Assembly: GCA_937888905.1 (NCBI GenBank)
Contig: CALATA010000007.1
Location: forward strand, 62,001 to 126,000
Direction of reading: 5' to 3'
Length of the DNA stretch: 64,000 nt
Source: Terrimonas sp937888905
GTDB taxonomy: Bacteria > Bacteroidota > Bacteroidia > Chitinophagales > Chitinophagaceae
The notes beneath the pieces are model-generated. The model had not been told where the DNA came from. It saw nothing but the letters and a program-made list of their open reading frames with translations, and made no database searches. The position numbers and the translations under genes were made by a program. Positions 26,070 through 35,016 of this stretch are shown here, one piece after another. Positions within the stretch are counted from its first letter, which is position 1, and each line of letters starts with the position of its first letter.

Positions 26070-27503
26070 ATGGCAAGGAAGAAGAAACAGGTTGTATTGG
26101 AGAAAGTGCTGGTGGAAGATTATGCCGCCGAAGGCAAATCGCTGGGGCGGGTAGACGGGAAGGTGATTTTTATCGAACAGGTGGTGCCCGGCGATGTGGT
26201 GGACGTGAGACTGGGTAAAAATAAAAAAGACTGGGCGGAGGGCCGTCCCGCACATTTTCATAGTTATTCGCCTGACCGGGTGACGCCATTCTGCTCACAT
26301 TTCGGCGTTTGCGGTGGCTGCCAGTGGCAGATGCTGCCTTATGAGCGCCAACTGCAATACAAAGAGCGCCAGGTAAAAGACAATTTGCAGCGTATCGGCA
26401 AACTGCAACTACCGGTCATCGAACCCATTCTGGGCGCGGAGGATACGCGTTATTACCGCAACAAAATGGAATATACATTTGGCAACCGCCGTTTCCTGAC
26501 TACGGCGGAACTGGGCAACCCGGATATTACGCCGGACAGCCAGGTGGCAGGATTCCATGCCCGCGGGATGTTTGACAAATTAGTGGATATCGACACCTGT
26601 TACCTGCAGGCCGAGCCGACGAATGCCATTCGTAAGGCGATTAAACATTACGGACTGGAACATGGTTATTCGTTTTATGATATCCGCGCGCATCAGGGTT
26701 TTCTGCGGACAATGCAGGTACGGTTGTGCCGCAGCGGCGAATTGATGGTGAATGTGGTAGTGGGCGAGCCGGATAAAAAGAAAATAAACCCCTTGATGGA
26801 TCATTTGCTTGCATTGTTTCCGCAAATCACTACGTTACTGTATACGGTCAATACCAAACGGAACGACAGCCTGCATGATCTGGAGCCCGTGGCTTATCAC
26901 GGCAAGGGATATGTGGTGGAAACGCTGGAAGCATTTCAATTTAAAGTAGGACCGAAATCATTTTTCCAAACTAATACGGCACAGGGAGAAAGACTATACC
27001 AGGTAACGCGGGAATTTGCCGAACTCACGGGCAACGAAACGGTCTATGATCTTTACTGTGGTACGGGCAGTATCGGCATCTTTCTGAGTAAAAAAGCGGG
27101 AAAAGTAGTGGGCGTGGAAGTGATTGCTGCGGCCATAGAAGATGCAAAAGAAAATGCGGCACTGAACAACCTGAAGGATACGGCGTTTTATGCGGGGGAT
27201 GTGGTGGATGTGTGCGACGATGAGTTTTTTGCGAAACACGGCCGTCCGGATGTGATCATAACCGATCCTCCGCGTGCGGGCATGCATGAAAAGCTGGTGC
27301 GCAAGATCCTCGATATGGCGGCGCCGGTGGTGGTGTATGTGAGCTGCAACCCGGCTACACAGGCCCGCGACCTGCAATGGCTGTCGGAGAAATATGAAGT
27401 AACGCGCGTGAAGCCGGTGGATATGTTTCCGCATACGCTGCACATCGAAAATGTGGTACAGTTGAAACTAAAAAAAGAAATAAACAACGAATTGCCTGAA
27501 TAA
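26070..27503 (+). CDS. rlmD: 23S rRNA (uracil-C5)-methyltransferase, RlmD type
   Basis: The 477-residue protein has an N-terminal TRAM domain (about 1-65), a [4Fe-4S] cysteine set (FCSHFGVCGGCQW plus a later Cys in DIDTCYLQ), and a C-terminal SAM methyltransferase fold with VYDLYCGTGSIGIFL, ITDPPRAGMHEK and the catalytic Cys in YVSCNPAT. It should methylate U1939 of 23S rRNA or a related uracil; RlmD, RlmC and TrmA-like enzymes cannot be separated with certainty by eye. A rhomboid gene follows 9 nt later, so an operon is likely. Confidence 0.9.
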   Translation: MARKKKQVVLEKVLVEDYAAEGKSLGRVDGKVIFIEQVVPGDVVDVRLGKNKKDWAEGRPAHFHSYSPDRVTPFCSHFGVCGGCQWQMLPYERQLQYKERQVKDNLQRIGKLQLPVIEPILGAEDTRYYRNKMEYTFGNRRFLTTAELGNPDITPDSQVAGFHARGMFDKLVDIDTCYLQAEPTNAIRKAIKHYGLEHGYSFYDIRAHQGFLRTMQVRLCRSGELMVNVVVGEPDKKKINPLMDHLLALFPQITTLLYTVNTKRNDSLHDLEPVAYHGKGYVVETLEAFQFKVGPKSFFQTNTAQGERLYQVTREFAELTGNETVYDLYCGTGSIGIFLSKKAGKVVGVEVIAAAIEDAKENAALNNLKDTAFYAGDVVDVCDDEFFAKHGRPDVIITDPPRAGMHEKLVRKILDMAAPVVVYVSCNPATQARDLQWLSEKYEVTRVKPVDMFPHTLHIENVVQLKLKKEINNELPE

Positions 27504-27512
27504 AAAACCAGT

Positions 27513-28169
27513 ATGAGTAATTTCCGTTATACACGATCCGAGAGTTTTCCGCCGGTTGTTAAAAATCTTCTCATTATCAACATCCTGGCTTTTGTGGCGC
27601 AGCAGTTTTTTGACCAGCAGTATGATATGACGCGCAAATTGTCGCTGTGGCCGGTGAACACGTCTTATTTCGAGCCTTACCAGATTTTTACGCATATGTT
27701 TTTGCATGCAGGCTTTATGCACCTGCTGTTCAATATGCTGATGCTGTGGATGATCGGGCGGGTACTGGAATCTTATTGGGGAAGTAAACGTTTCTTGTTT
27801 TTTTACCTTGTTTGCGGGCTGGGAGCGGCTGCTGCGCACCTGGGTGTTGAATATATCCAGGTAAACCAGCAGATAGCGGCCGGTGGTCCGGTAGAGATCG
27901 GTTATGCACTGGGCGCATCCGGTGCTATTATGGGACTGATGGCGGGTTTTGCCTGGCTATTTCCCAATACCGAATTCATGCTCATCTTTTTCCCGGTGCC
28001 CATCAAAGCAAAGTATTTTGTGCCCGGTCTGATGGTCCTTGATATTTTAGGTGCCTTTTCCCCGGTGCTGGACAATGGCGTTGCACACTTTGCGCATCTG
28101 GGAGGGGCCTTAACAGGCTTTATAATCGTACTAATCTGGAACAAAACCAATCGCAGGACGTTATATTAA
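27513..28169 (+). CDS. Rhomboid-family intramembrane serine protease
   Basis: The 218-residue protein has about six membrane helices and a complete rhomboid active site: H-x4-H-x3-N in the second helix region (HAGFMHLLFNMLMLW), catalytic Ser in LGASGAIMGL, and catalytic His in HFAHLGGALTGF. It should cleave membrane-spanning substrates within the bilayer. Substrates are unknown. It follows rlmD by 9 nt and precedes a second rhomboid gene by 69 nt. Confidence 0.92.
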   Translation: MSNFRYTRSESFPPVVKNLLIINILAFVAQQFFDQQYDMTRKLSLWPVNTSYFEPYQIFTHMFLHAGFMHLLFNMLMLWMIGRVLESYWGSKRFLFFYLVCGLGAAAAHLGVEYIQVNQQIAAGGPVEIGYALGASGAIMGLMAGFAWLFPNTEFMLIFFPVPIKAKYFVPGLMVLDILGAFSPVLDNGVAHFAHLGGALTGFIIVLIWNKTNRRTLY

Positions 28170-28238
28170 AAGATCATGCGCCTTATCCGTCCTGCTTTTT
28201 AGCGGCATGACGTAATTTCGCAGAGAAGAATAGCCTGT

Positions 28239-29165
28239 ATGAGTCATTATCCGAAACGATACGAGCATCGTTTGTCCATGGGGCCGCGCACAAATGCGCT
28301 GGTGCTGCTGATCGCGATCAACATGATCGCCTATGTGGCCCTCGCATTCATCCATGCACTTTATCATTTGTTTTCCCAGGACCAGCAGGTCGTGAATCAA
28401 CTTTTCCAAGAACGCGTTTTGCGCTGGGTGGAATTGCCGGGCGATGCAAAGAAATTACTGCAATATCCGTGGACCATTCTCAGCTACGGTTTCAGTCACG
28501 ATAATATCTGGCGTGTTATTCCAAACATGCTCTGGCTGTGGTTCTTTGGTTATATCCTGCAGGACCTGACCGGCAACAGAAAATTAATACCCGTTTATAT
28601 CTATGGCGTTCTCGGCGGTGCTGCTGCGTTTATTGCAGCTTGTCAGCTGATTCCGTCCGTTAGTATCGCTTCTGCGTCGCTCATTGGTTGTTCAACGGGT
28701 ATTGCCGCCGTGGCGGCCGCGGTTACCACCATCGCTCCGGGTTTCCGGCTTTTTCCATTGATCAAAGGTGGTATTCCCCTTTGGGTGCTCACGGTTATTT
28801 ATGCGGTGGTAGTAGTGGCATCGGTGCCAATGTCCAACCCCGCAGAGCTGATCGCACATGTAGGTGGCGCACTCACCGGCGTGCTGTTTATCCTCCTGCT
28901 GCGTCGCGGTTACGACGGCAGCGACTGGATGAACCGCTTTTTTGACTGGATCAACGATCTTTTCAATCCCGATAAACCAAAAAAAGGCGCGTCGATCAAG
29001 GAGGAATTGTTCTACAAAAGTCCGCAGCCTCCCTTCAAACGTACACCAAACGTTACCCAGCAACGTATCGACGAAATCCTCGACAAAATCAACCAGAAAG
29101 GTTATGAATACCTGACGGAAGATGAAAAAGAGCTGCTTAAGCGCGCTGCGAAGGAGGATAAATAA
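28239..29165 (+). CDS. Second rhomboid-like protein with altered active site
   Basis: The 308-residue protein is a rhomboid with about six membrane helices and a cytoplasmic C-terminal tail (about 220-308) ending in a small helical domain (QQRIDEILDKINQKGYEYL) like that on some Bacteroidota rhomboids. Compared with its neighbour, the Ser (GCSTG) and His (IAHVGGALTG) are kept, but the first conserved His of H-x3-N is Arg (RVIPNMLWLW) and the Gly after the Ser is Thr. It may be a weakly active protease or a pseudoprotease. Tandem position suggests duplication. Confidence 0.85.
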   Translation: MSHYPKRYEHRLSMGPRTNALVLLIAINMIAYVALAFIHALYHLFSQDQQVVNQLFQERVLRWVELPGDAKKLLQYPWTILSYGFSHDNIWRVIPNMLWLWFFGYILQDLTGNRKLIPVYIYGVLGGAAAFIAACQLIPSVSIASASLIGCSTGIAAVAAAVTTIAPGFRLFPLIKGGIPLWVLTVIYAVVVVASVPMSNPAELIAHVGGALTGVLFILLLRRGYDGSDWMNRFFDWINDLFNPDKPKKGASIKEELFYKSPQPPFKRTPNVTQQRIDEILDKINQKGYEYLTEDEKELLKRAAKEDK

Positions 29166-29218
29166 AAAGAGGACACGTTGTAAATCGGTGCCAACTTTTT
29201 TTGCGTTATTTTAGGACG

Positions 29219-30340
29219 ATGGCTAGTAAATTCCGCATTTTCACCAAACGGTTTTTGTTGCTGATCAATGTCGGCTTCGCCGTGCTGTTTCTCATAGCAT
29301 GCCTGGCACCGTATATGGATCCGCAAAAATGGTGGATGATCTCGCTGAGCGGACTCGCTTTTCCCTTTTTACTTTTACCTCTTTTGTTATTCCTGATCTG
29401 GTGGCTGTTTTTCAAACGGAAATATGCCCTGGTGTCCGTGATTGCCCTCGCACTCGGTTGGAAGAGCATCAGCGTTTTCATGGGCTTTCATTTTAGCAGC
29501 AGCTTCAACGAAAAAAAGGAACCGGGTAGTATCCGCATCGTAACCTGGAACGTAGCGCGCTTCATTGAAATGAAACGCAACAATAACAAGGGAAGCCAGA
29601 CGCGTTTGAAGATGATGGATCAGCTGCGCGAACAGCAGGCAGACGTATTGTGCCTGCAGGAATTTTTTCATTCCGGCAATCCCGAGTGGTACGCCAACCT
29701 CGATTATATCAGCAAAGAGCTGAACTATCCCTATTATGTTTTTTCACACGATAATGACGGCGACAATCATTATACGGGCACCGTTATTTTTTCCCGGTAT
29801 CCGATGGTAGACAGCGGCATGTTGCGTTTTCCGCGGCCAACACTCCCGGAAGCGCTGGTACATGCAGACCTGCGCGTGGGAAAAAGAATTATACGCGTTT
29901 ATTCCACGCATTTGCAATCCCTGCAGTTTAAAAAATCGGATTATGAAAAAATAGACCGGATCAAGGAAGCACAGGACGGCATGGTGAATAATTCCAGGAC
30001 CATTTTCTCCAAGTTGCGAACCGGTGTCCGTTACCGCTCGATCCAGGCCGATATGGTGCGCCAGGTGATGGATGACAGTCCTTACCCCGTGTTGTTCTGC
30101 GGCGACCTCAACGATATTCCCAATTCCTACACCTATTTTACCATCCGCCGCGACATGCAGGATGCATTCCTTCGCAAAGGTTCGGGTATCGGCCGCACTT
30201 TCTCGGCACTTTCGCCCACGTTAAGGATCGATTATATCCTGGCAGATAAAAATTTCTGCATCCGGCAGTTCAAACGTTATGTTCGCGACTATTCGGACCA
30301 CTACATGCTGGTGGCAGATATCAGTCTCAATAAGCAGTAA
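29219..30340 (+). CDS. Membrane-anchored endonuclease/exonuclease/phosphatase-family protein
   Basis: The 373-residue product has two or three N-terminal membrane helices (about 10-90) followed by an EEP-fold domain (about 105-373). Active-site motifs are visible: TWNVARF, LCLQEFF, VYSTHLQSLQ, FCGDLNDIPNS, RIDYILAD and YSDHYML. Metal-dependent phosphodiester or phosphate-ester cleavage is expected; the membrane anchor argues for an envelope substrate rather than chromosomal DNA. The ATG at 29219 follows a -7-like element (TATTTTAG, 29207-29214) by 4 nt. Confidence 0.88.
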   Translation: MASKFRIFTKRFLLLINVGFAVLFLIACLAPYMDPQKWWMISLSGLAFPFLLLPLLLFLIWWLFFKRKYALVSVIALALGWKSISVFMGFHFSSSFNEKKEPGSIRIVTWNVARFIEMKRNNNKGSQTRLKMMDQLREQQADVLCLQEFFHSGNPEWYANLDYISKELNYPYYVFSHDNDGDNHYTGTVIFSRYPMVDSGMLRFPRPTLPEALVHADLRVGKRIIRVYSTHLQSLQFKKSDYEKIDRIKEAQDGMVNNSRTIFSKLRTGVRYRSIQADMVRQVMDDSPYPVLFCGDLNDIPNSYTYFTIRRDMQDAFLRKGSGIGRTFSALSPTLRIDYILADKNFCIRQFKRYVRDYSDHYMLVADISLNKQ

Positions 30341-30366
30341 TCCACCCAAACACGGCCTTAATTGAT

Positions 30367-30403
30367 TATTTTTGCGCCAAAAGCAGGGTACGGCCGCCGT
30401 ACC
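30367..30403 (+). promoter_or_regulatory. cysS -7 element followed by 5'-UTR hairpin
   Basis: TATTTTTG (30367-30374) is a perfect TAnnTTTG. Downstream, GGTACGG (30387-30393) pairs with CCGTACC (30397-30403), a stem ending 10 nt before the ATG. This resembles the metF arrangement and could shield the ribosome site. Confidence 0.4.
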
Positions 30404-30413
30404 GGACTATATT

Positions 30414-31910
30414 ATGAGCGAACTGAAAATTTTCAACTCCCTTTCCCGCACCAAAGAAGTGTTTACACCGCTGACACCCGGACACGTGGGTATGTATGTG
30501 TGTGGTCCGACTGTAAGTGGCGAAAGCCATCTCGGACATGCGCGTCCTTATGTCACCTTTGATGTGGTATTCCGGTACCTGCAGCACCTGGGTTATAAAG
30601 TGCGTTATGTGCGCAACATCACCGATGCCGGCCACTTTGAAGAAGAAGGCAAGGAAGCGGAGGATAAAATTTCCAAAAAAGCGGTCTTGGAAAAACTCGA
30701 ACCGATGGAGCTGGTACACAAATACACCAATCTGTTCCATTGGGCCATGCAGCGCTTCAACACATTGTCACCTTCCATCGAGCCAACGGCTACCGGTCAC
30801 ATTGTAGAACAGATAGGCATGATCGAAAAGATCATTGCCGATGGATATGCCTATGAAGTAAATGGTTCCGTTTACTTCGACGTAAAAAAATATGCGGCCA
30901 ATTTTGATTATGGCAAACTGAGCGGCCGGGTGATCGATGACCTGCTGGAAACCACGCGCGACCTCGACGGCCAGGAAGAAAAACGTGACCGTGCAGACTT
31001 TGCCTTATGGAAAAGCGCGGCACCCGAACATATCATGCGCTGGCAAAGCCCCTGGGGCGTGGGTTTCCCCGGCTGGCATATCGAGTGCTCGGCCATGGCC
31101 ACCAAATACCTCGGACCTCGTTTTGATATTCATGGTGGGGGAATGGATCTCCAGTTTCCGCACCACGAAAGTGAAATAGCGCAAAGCACTATCTGCAATC
31201 ATGAAGCACCGGTTCGTTACTGGATGCACAACAACATGATCACTGTGGATGGGAAAAAGATGGGAAAAAGCTACGGCAACCATATCACGTTTACGCAACT
31301 GTTCAGCGGTGACAGCCCGGTATTGGCCAAAGCGTATCATCCGATGGTGATCCGTTTCTTTATTCTGCAAACGCATTACCGCAGTACGCTTGACTTCAGC
31401 AACGAAGCACTGCAGGCGGCTGAACGCGGATTAAAAAGATTGTGGGAGGCCTACGAGCATTTGCAAAAACTTGTTCGCACCGGTGACAGCGATGCCGCTG
31501 GCGATGCGCCGCTCGACGGGCGTGTAAGCGGTCTGATAAAGGAGTTTGAAGAATTCATGAACGATGACTTCAGCACGGCGAAGATCCTCGCCAACATGTT
31601 TGAACTCGTTCCTACCATCAATTCCATGAAGGATCAGACGATCGCCACATCGGCGTTGTCGGCTGCAACATTTGAATTGCTGCAAAACCAAATGCATGTA
31701 TACCTCGAAGATATTCTCGGTATCCAGTCTGTATCCGAACAGGACAATGGCAAATTACAGGCAGTAATGCAATTAGTCATGGATATCCGTCGCGAAGCAC
31801 GCGGCCGTAAAGACTTTGCCACCTCCGATAAAATCCGGAATCAATTACAGGAGATCGGGATCTTGTTGAAGGATGAGAAGAATGGGGAGATGAGTTTTAC
31901 GATATCGTGA
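30414..31910 (+). CDS. cysS: Cysteinyl-tRNA synthetase
   Basis: The 498-residue class I synthetase charges tRNA-Cys. The HIGH motif is SHLGHARPY, the KMSKS motif is KKMGKSYG, and zinc ligands lie in YVCGPTV, WHIECSAM and FPHHESE. The start at 30414 gives the usual MSELKIFNSL N-terminus; frame upstream overlaps the predicted hairpin. Length is in the normal range, slightly long. Downstream lies a repeat element. Confidence 0.96.
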   Translation: MSELKIFNSLSRTKEVFTPLTPGHVGMYVCGPTVSGESHLGHARPYVTFDVVFRYLQHLGYKVRYVRNITDAGHFEEEGKEAEDKISKKAVLEKLEPMELVHKYTNLFHWAMQRFNTLSPSIEPTATGHIVEQIGMIEKIIADGYAYEVNGSVYFDVKKYAANFDYGKLSGRVIDDLLETTRDLDGQEEKRDRADFALWKSAAPEHIMRWQSPWGVGFPGWHIECSAMATKYLGPRFDIHGGGMDLQFPHHESEIAQSTICNHEAPVRYWMHNNMITVDGKKMGKSYGNHITFTQLFSGDSPVLAKAYHPMVIRFFILQTHYRSTLDFSNEALQAAERGLKRLWEAYEHLQKLVRTGDSDAAGDAPLDGRVSGLIKEFEEFMNDDFSTAKILANMFELVPTINSMKDQTIATSALSAATFELLQNQMHVYLEDILGIQSVSEQDNGKLQAVMQLVMDIRREARGRKDFATSDKIRNQLQEIGILLKDEKNGEMSFTIS

Positions 31911-32036
31911 AAGAATGTGTAAATGTGCCTGTCTACAGCGGGGCCATGTGTAAATGTGAAAATTGAACGGCCCAAGTATTTCAGTCATTAAACTATACTT
32001 TCCGAAGCTTGCTTCGGGACACATTTTCACATTTCA
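31911..32036. repeat. Palindromic intergenic element, AATGTG-type arms
   Basis: The left arm reads AATGTGTAAATGTG and GTGTAAATGTGAAAATTG around GGGGCC; the right arm includes CCGAAGCTTGCTTCGG (a palindrome) and ends ACACATTTTCACATTT. It belongs to the same family as 1740-1924. It fills the first part of the 312-nt cysS-fasciclin gap; the rest (32037-32222) is A/T-rich with GACAACTTGTC and TCGGAAATCCGA palindromes before TTTTTT near 32131-32162, and no gene. Confidence 0.65.
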
Positions 32037-32222
32037 CCGCCCCGGCCTGCATCATTTCGTAGTAATAAATCCACACTGTGTGGTAAGTGTTGCTAATACA
32101 GATTTAATATTTACAATTCAACCCTTCTGATCGACAACTTGTCGGAAATCCGAAGGTTTTTTCGTTATCTGGTAATTATTTTGAGTCATCAGGTTTATTC
32201 TTCACTGTTTAAAACCTGAATT

Positions 32223-33167
32223 ATGTACGTCAAAAACATCGTGTTCGGATCTATTTTACCGCTTTCTGCAGCGGCTTTATTTCTGTTTACCAGTTGCGAT
32301 AAAGATGATGATGATAACAACAGCAACCGTACGGTAACGGAAACGGTTGTTGCAAATCCGGATTTCAGTTTGCTGGAAACGGCGGTAGGCCGTGCCCAAC
32401 TGGCTACTTATCTGGGCAGCACCAATAATATTACGGTGTTTGCGCCTACTAATGATGCCTTTACTGCAGCCGGGCTTACGGAGTCTGCTATCGGCACTAC
32501 GCCTGTTGCCACGCTGGATGCAGTTCTTAAATATCATGTGCTGGCTCAGCGAATCCCTTCTTCCTCTGTACCCGCTGGTCCCAATGCAGAGGTAACGACG
32601 GTTAATGGAGCCAAGGCCTATGTTACGCGCAACAATAACGGCGTATTTATCAACGGCATAAAGGTTGCGCAGGCCGATGTAAATGCCACCAACGGTGTGA
32701 TTCATGTTATTGGCAGTGTATTGATGCCGCCGAGTGGTAACATTGTAGAAACTGCTGTTGCCAACAGCAACTTAACCTACCTGGTGGCTGCTGTTCAGCG
32801 CGCGGGAGCCAGCGGAACCGATATTGCTGCGGCCTTGTCGGCTGCCGGTCCGCTCACTGTTTTTGCGCCTACCAATCAGGCGTTCATAGATGCGGGGTTT
32901 CCGACCATTGCCTCTATCCAATCTGCAGATCCTAACACCATTAAAAATATTTTGCTCTACCATGTTCTTAATGCAAGGGTTTTTTCCAGCGATCTGACCG
33001 AAGGGGCAACTCCCGCAACGCTTCAGGGAGGAAATGTGACGATAACGCTGGCTGGTGGAGCAAAAGTTAAAGGGGCTGGCAACAGTACTGCTGCAGCCAT
33101 CACCGGCACCAATATCGTTGCCACCAATGGCGTGATCCATGTGATTGATAAGGTTTTGCTGCCCTGA
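32223..33167 (+). CDS. Surface lipoprotein with two fasciclin (FAS1) domains
   Basis: The 314-residue protein has a lipoprotein signal ending LFTSC and the acidic stretch DKDDDD right after the cysteine, which fits the Bacteroidota signal for export to the cell surface. Two FAS1 domains follow, about 40-175 and 180-314; each shows the pattern TVFAPTNDAF / TVFAPTNQAF and NGVIHVI near its end. FAS1 domains serve in adhesion or matrix binding. Length is normal for a two-domain protein. It stands alone. Confidence 0.92.
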   Translation: MYVKNIVFGSILPLSAAALFLFTSCDKDDDDNNSNRTVTETVVANPDFSLLETAVGRAQLATYLGSTNNITVFAPTNDAFTAAGLTESAIGTTPVATLDAVLKYHVLAQRIPSSSVPAGPNAEVTTVNGAKAYVTRNNNGVFINGIKVAQADVNATNGVIHVIGSVLMPPSGNIVETAVANSNLTYLVAAVQRAGASGTDIAAALSAAGPLTVFAPTNQAFIDAGFPTIASIQSADPNTIKNILLYHVLNARVFSSDLTEGATPATLQGGNVTITLAGGAKVKGAGNSTAAAITGTNIVATNGVIHVIDKVLLP

Positions 33168-33188
33168 TTTGTTTCACGCTAAACCAGG

Positions 33189-33218
33189 CCCAACTGTTTC
33201 CTTTTGGAGGCAGTTGGG
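33189..33218 (+). terminator. Probable terminator after the fasciclin gene
   Basis: CCCAACTG (33189-33196) pairs with CAGTTGGG (33211-33218) across a 14-nt loop, followed by TAATTTT. The following kinase gene starts 12 nt later, so this may also affect its expression. Confidence 0.5.
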
Positions 33219-33229
33219 TAATTTTAAGT

Positions 33230-34270
33230 ATGAGTCTGTTCAGTAACCGTTACCGTTATTTGTTTATTGTGGCCTTGTCGCTGTATACCTATCTGTGTAC
33301 GGTGCTTTGCGAAGTATACAAATACTTTGACATCCGGATTGAATGGTATTATGCTGCAGGTTCTATCCTGTTGACAACATGGCTGACCTGGGAAGGGAAC
33401 CGGTGGCTGGAGCCTTTCTGGCGTAGAAAATTTAATACGGACAAGCAGCGTGCCGGCTACTTTATCTCGTTTTTTTTTACCGGAGGTTTGTTGGCAATGT
33501 TCGTGTCCACACTGGTGGTTATTGTAAATGGCATGGTGATTCACCAGTATTCATGGCATCAAAACAGAAATCCGCTCAAGCTGATGGCTATTTATGCGAG
33601 CCTGCTGGTGTTGCTCTACCATCTTCTTAATGCGGTCTATATTTTTTTCAGTGACTACCGCCGCAAATGGCAGGAAGCAGAGGAACTGCGCCAGGCGAAT
33701 ACACAGATACAATTGCAGTTGTTCCGTAACCAGGTGAACCCACATTTCCTGTTCAACAACCTGAATGTACTGTCGGCGATGGTGATCAGGGACAACCCGG
33801 ATGCTAACCGGTTCATTGAATCTTTTTCCAGTGTGTACCGTTATATTCTTCATAACCGGGACCGGGAAGCTGTTCAATTAAGCGAAGAACTTGGTTTTAT
33901 CAAACCTTATCTTTATCTGCTGCAAAAACGTTTTGGCGAAGGTCTGCAGGTAACAATTGATATCGCGGAATCCTGCCATAACCAGTATATTGTTCCGGCC
34001 TCTTTACAGTTGGTAATCGAGAATGCCGTAAAGCATAATATTGTTTCACCCGCCAGACCCTTGTTGATAGCAGTAGTTGCCGATGGCAACGACACTATCA
34101 GGGTGATGAATAATTTTCAACCGCGTACACCAGATGCGGATTCCACCGGCATCGGCCTGCAGAATATCCGACAGTCGTACCGTTACCTGAGTGCACGCGA
34201 AGTGGAAGTTGTCCAAACAGAAGAGCGTTTCGAAGTTGTTTTGCCCTTATTAACCATTGACAAGTCATGA
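33230..34270 (+). CDS. LytS/YehU-type sensor histidine kinase
   Basis: The 346-residue protein has four predicted membrane helices (about 5-130), then the His_kinase domain typical of LytS-type kinases. The phospho-accepting His is about residue 172 in QVNPHFLFNNLN. A degenerate HATPase_c region follows (LQLVIENAVKHN as N box, TGIGLQNIRQSY as G box). It overlaps the regulator gene by 4 nt (ATGA), so they form one two-component operon. The signal is unknown. Confidence 0.9.
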   Translation: MSLFSNRYRYLFIVALSLYTYLCTVLCEVYKYFDIRIEWYYAAGSILLTTWLTWEGNRWLEPFWRRKFNTDKQRAGYFISFFFTGGLLAMFVSTLVVIVNGMVIHQYSWHQNRNPLKLMAIYASLLVLLYHLLNAVYIFFSDYRRKWQEAEELRQANTQIQLQLFRNQVNPHFLFNNLNVLSAMVIRDNPDANRFIESFSSVYRYILHNRDREAVQLSEELGFIKPYLYLLQKRFGEGLQVTIDIAESCHNQYIVPASLQLVIENAVKHNIVSPARPLLIAVVADGNDTIRVMNNFQPRTPDADSTGIGLQNIRQSYRYLSAREVEVVQTEERFEVVLPLLTIDKS

Positions 34271-35016
34271 ATGTACTGATAGCTGAAGACGAAGCACCCG
34301 CGGCCGACCGGCTGAAGCTTTTGCTTAACCGGGCCAATCCGGCTTTGAATGTTTGCGCCTGCTTCGACAGCGTGCAGGATACAGTGTCTTATCTCCGCAG
34401 AGAGTCGTTGCCCGGCCTGCTGATTCTTGATATTCACCTTTCTGATGGTCAGAGTTTTGATATTTTCCGGCAGGTTGATTATAATGGCCCCGTAATTTTT
34501 ACCACGGCCTACGATCGCTATGTAATGGATGCCTTCAAGGTGATGAGCATTGATTATATTTTAAAGCCGGTGTCATTTGAATCCCTTGCGGCAGCCATTG
34601 CCAAACTGGAAAAGTTTACTGAAAACTATTTTCCTTCGCGGTACAACCAACTGGGTTCGCTGGAGCCGGAATTGAGTTATAAAACAAAGTTTCTTGTCAA
34701 AAAGGGTCAGCGGCTGCTATTTGCAGAAGCAAAGGATATTGTGTACTTCCAGGCGGTGAATAAAGTGGTTTACCTGACTGACAGGAACGGCGTACATTAT
34801 ATTGTCAATTATTCCCTTGACCGTATAGAAGGCATGTTAGATCCGGCCCATTTTTTCCGTGTCAACAGAAGCATGATTGTAAATATCTCCTTTGTTGCTC
34901 ACCTGAAACCCTATACTAATAGCCGGTTGGAAGTTTTTTTCAAAACCAGTTCACCTGGGGAGAAAGTAATCGTAAGCCGGGAACGCGTGTCGCAGTTCAA
35001 AGAGTGGTTTGGCTGA
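34267..35016 (+). CDS. LytTR-type response regulator
   Basis: The 249-residue protein has a receiver domain (about 1-120; acceptor Asp55 in LLILDIHLSDG, Lys in YILKPVSF) and a C-terminal LytTR DNA-binding domain (about 145-249; FRVNRSMIVNISFVAHL). Its partner kinase is encoded directly upstream with overlapping start/stop. Target genes are not apparent. Its TGA stop abuts the TGA of the convergent methyltransferase gene, in the palindrome TGATCA (35014-35019). Confidence 0.93.
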   Translation: MNVLIAEDEAPAADRLKLLLNRANPALNVCACFDSVQDTVSYLRRESLPGLLILDIHLSDGQSFDIFRQVDYNGPVIFTTAYDRYVMDAFKVMSIDYILKPVSFESLAAAIAKLEKFTENYFPSRYNQLGSLEPELSYKTKFLVKKGQRLLFAEAKDIVYFQAVNKVVYLTDRNGVHYIVNYSLDRIEGMLDPAHFFRVNRSMIVNISFVAHLKPYTNSRLEVFFKTSSPGEKVIVSRERVSQFKEWFG

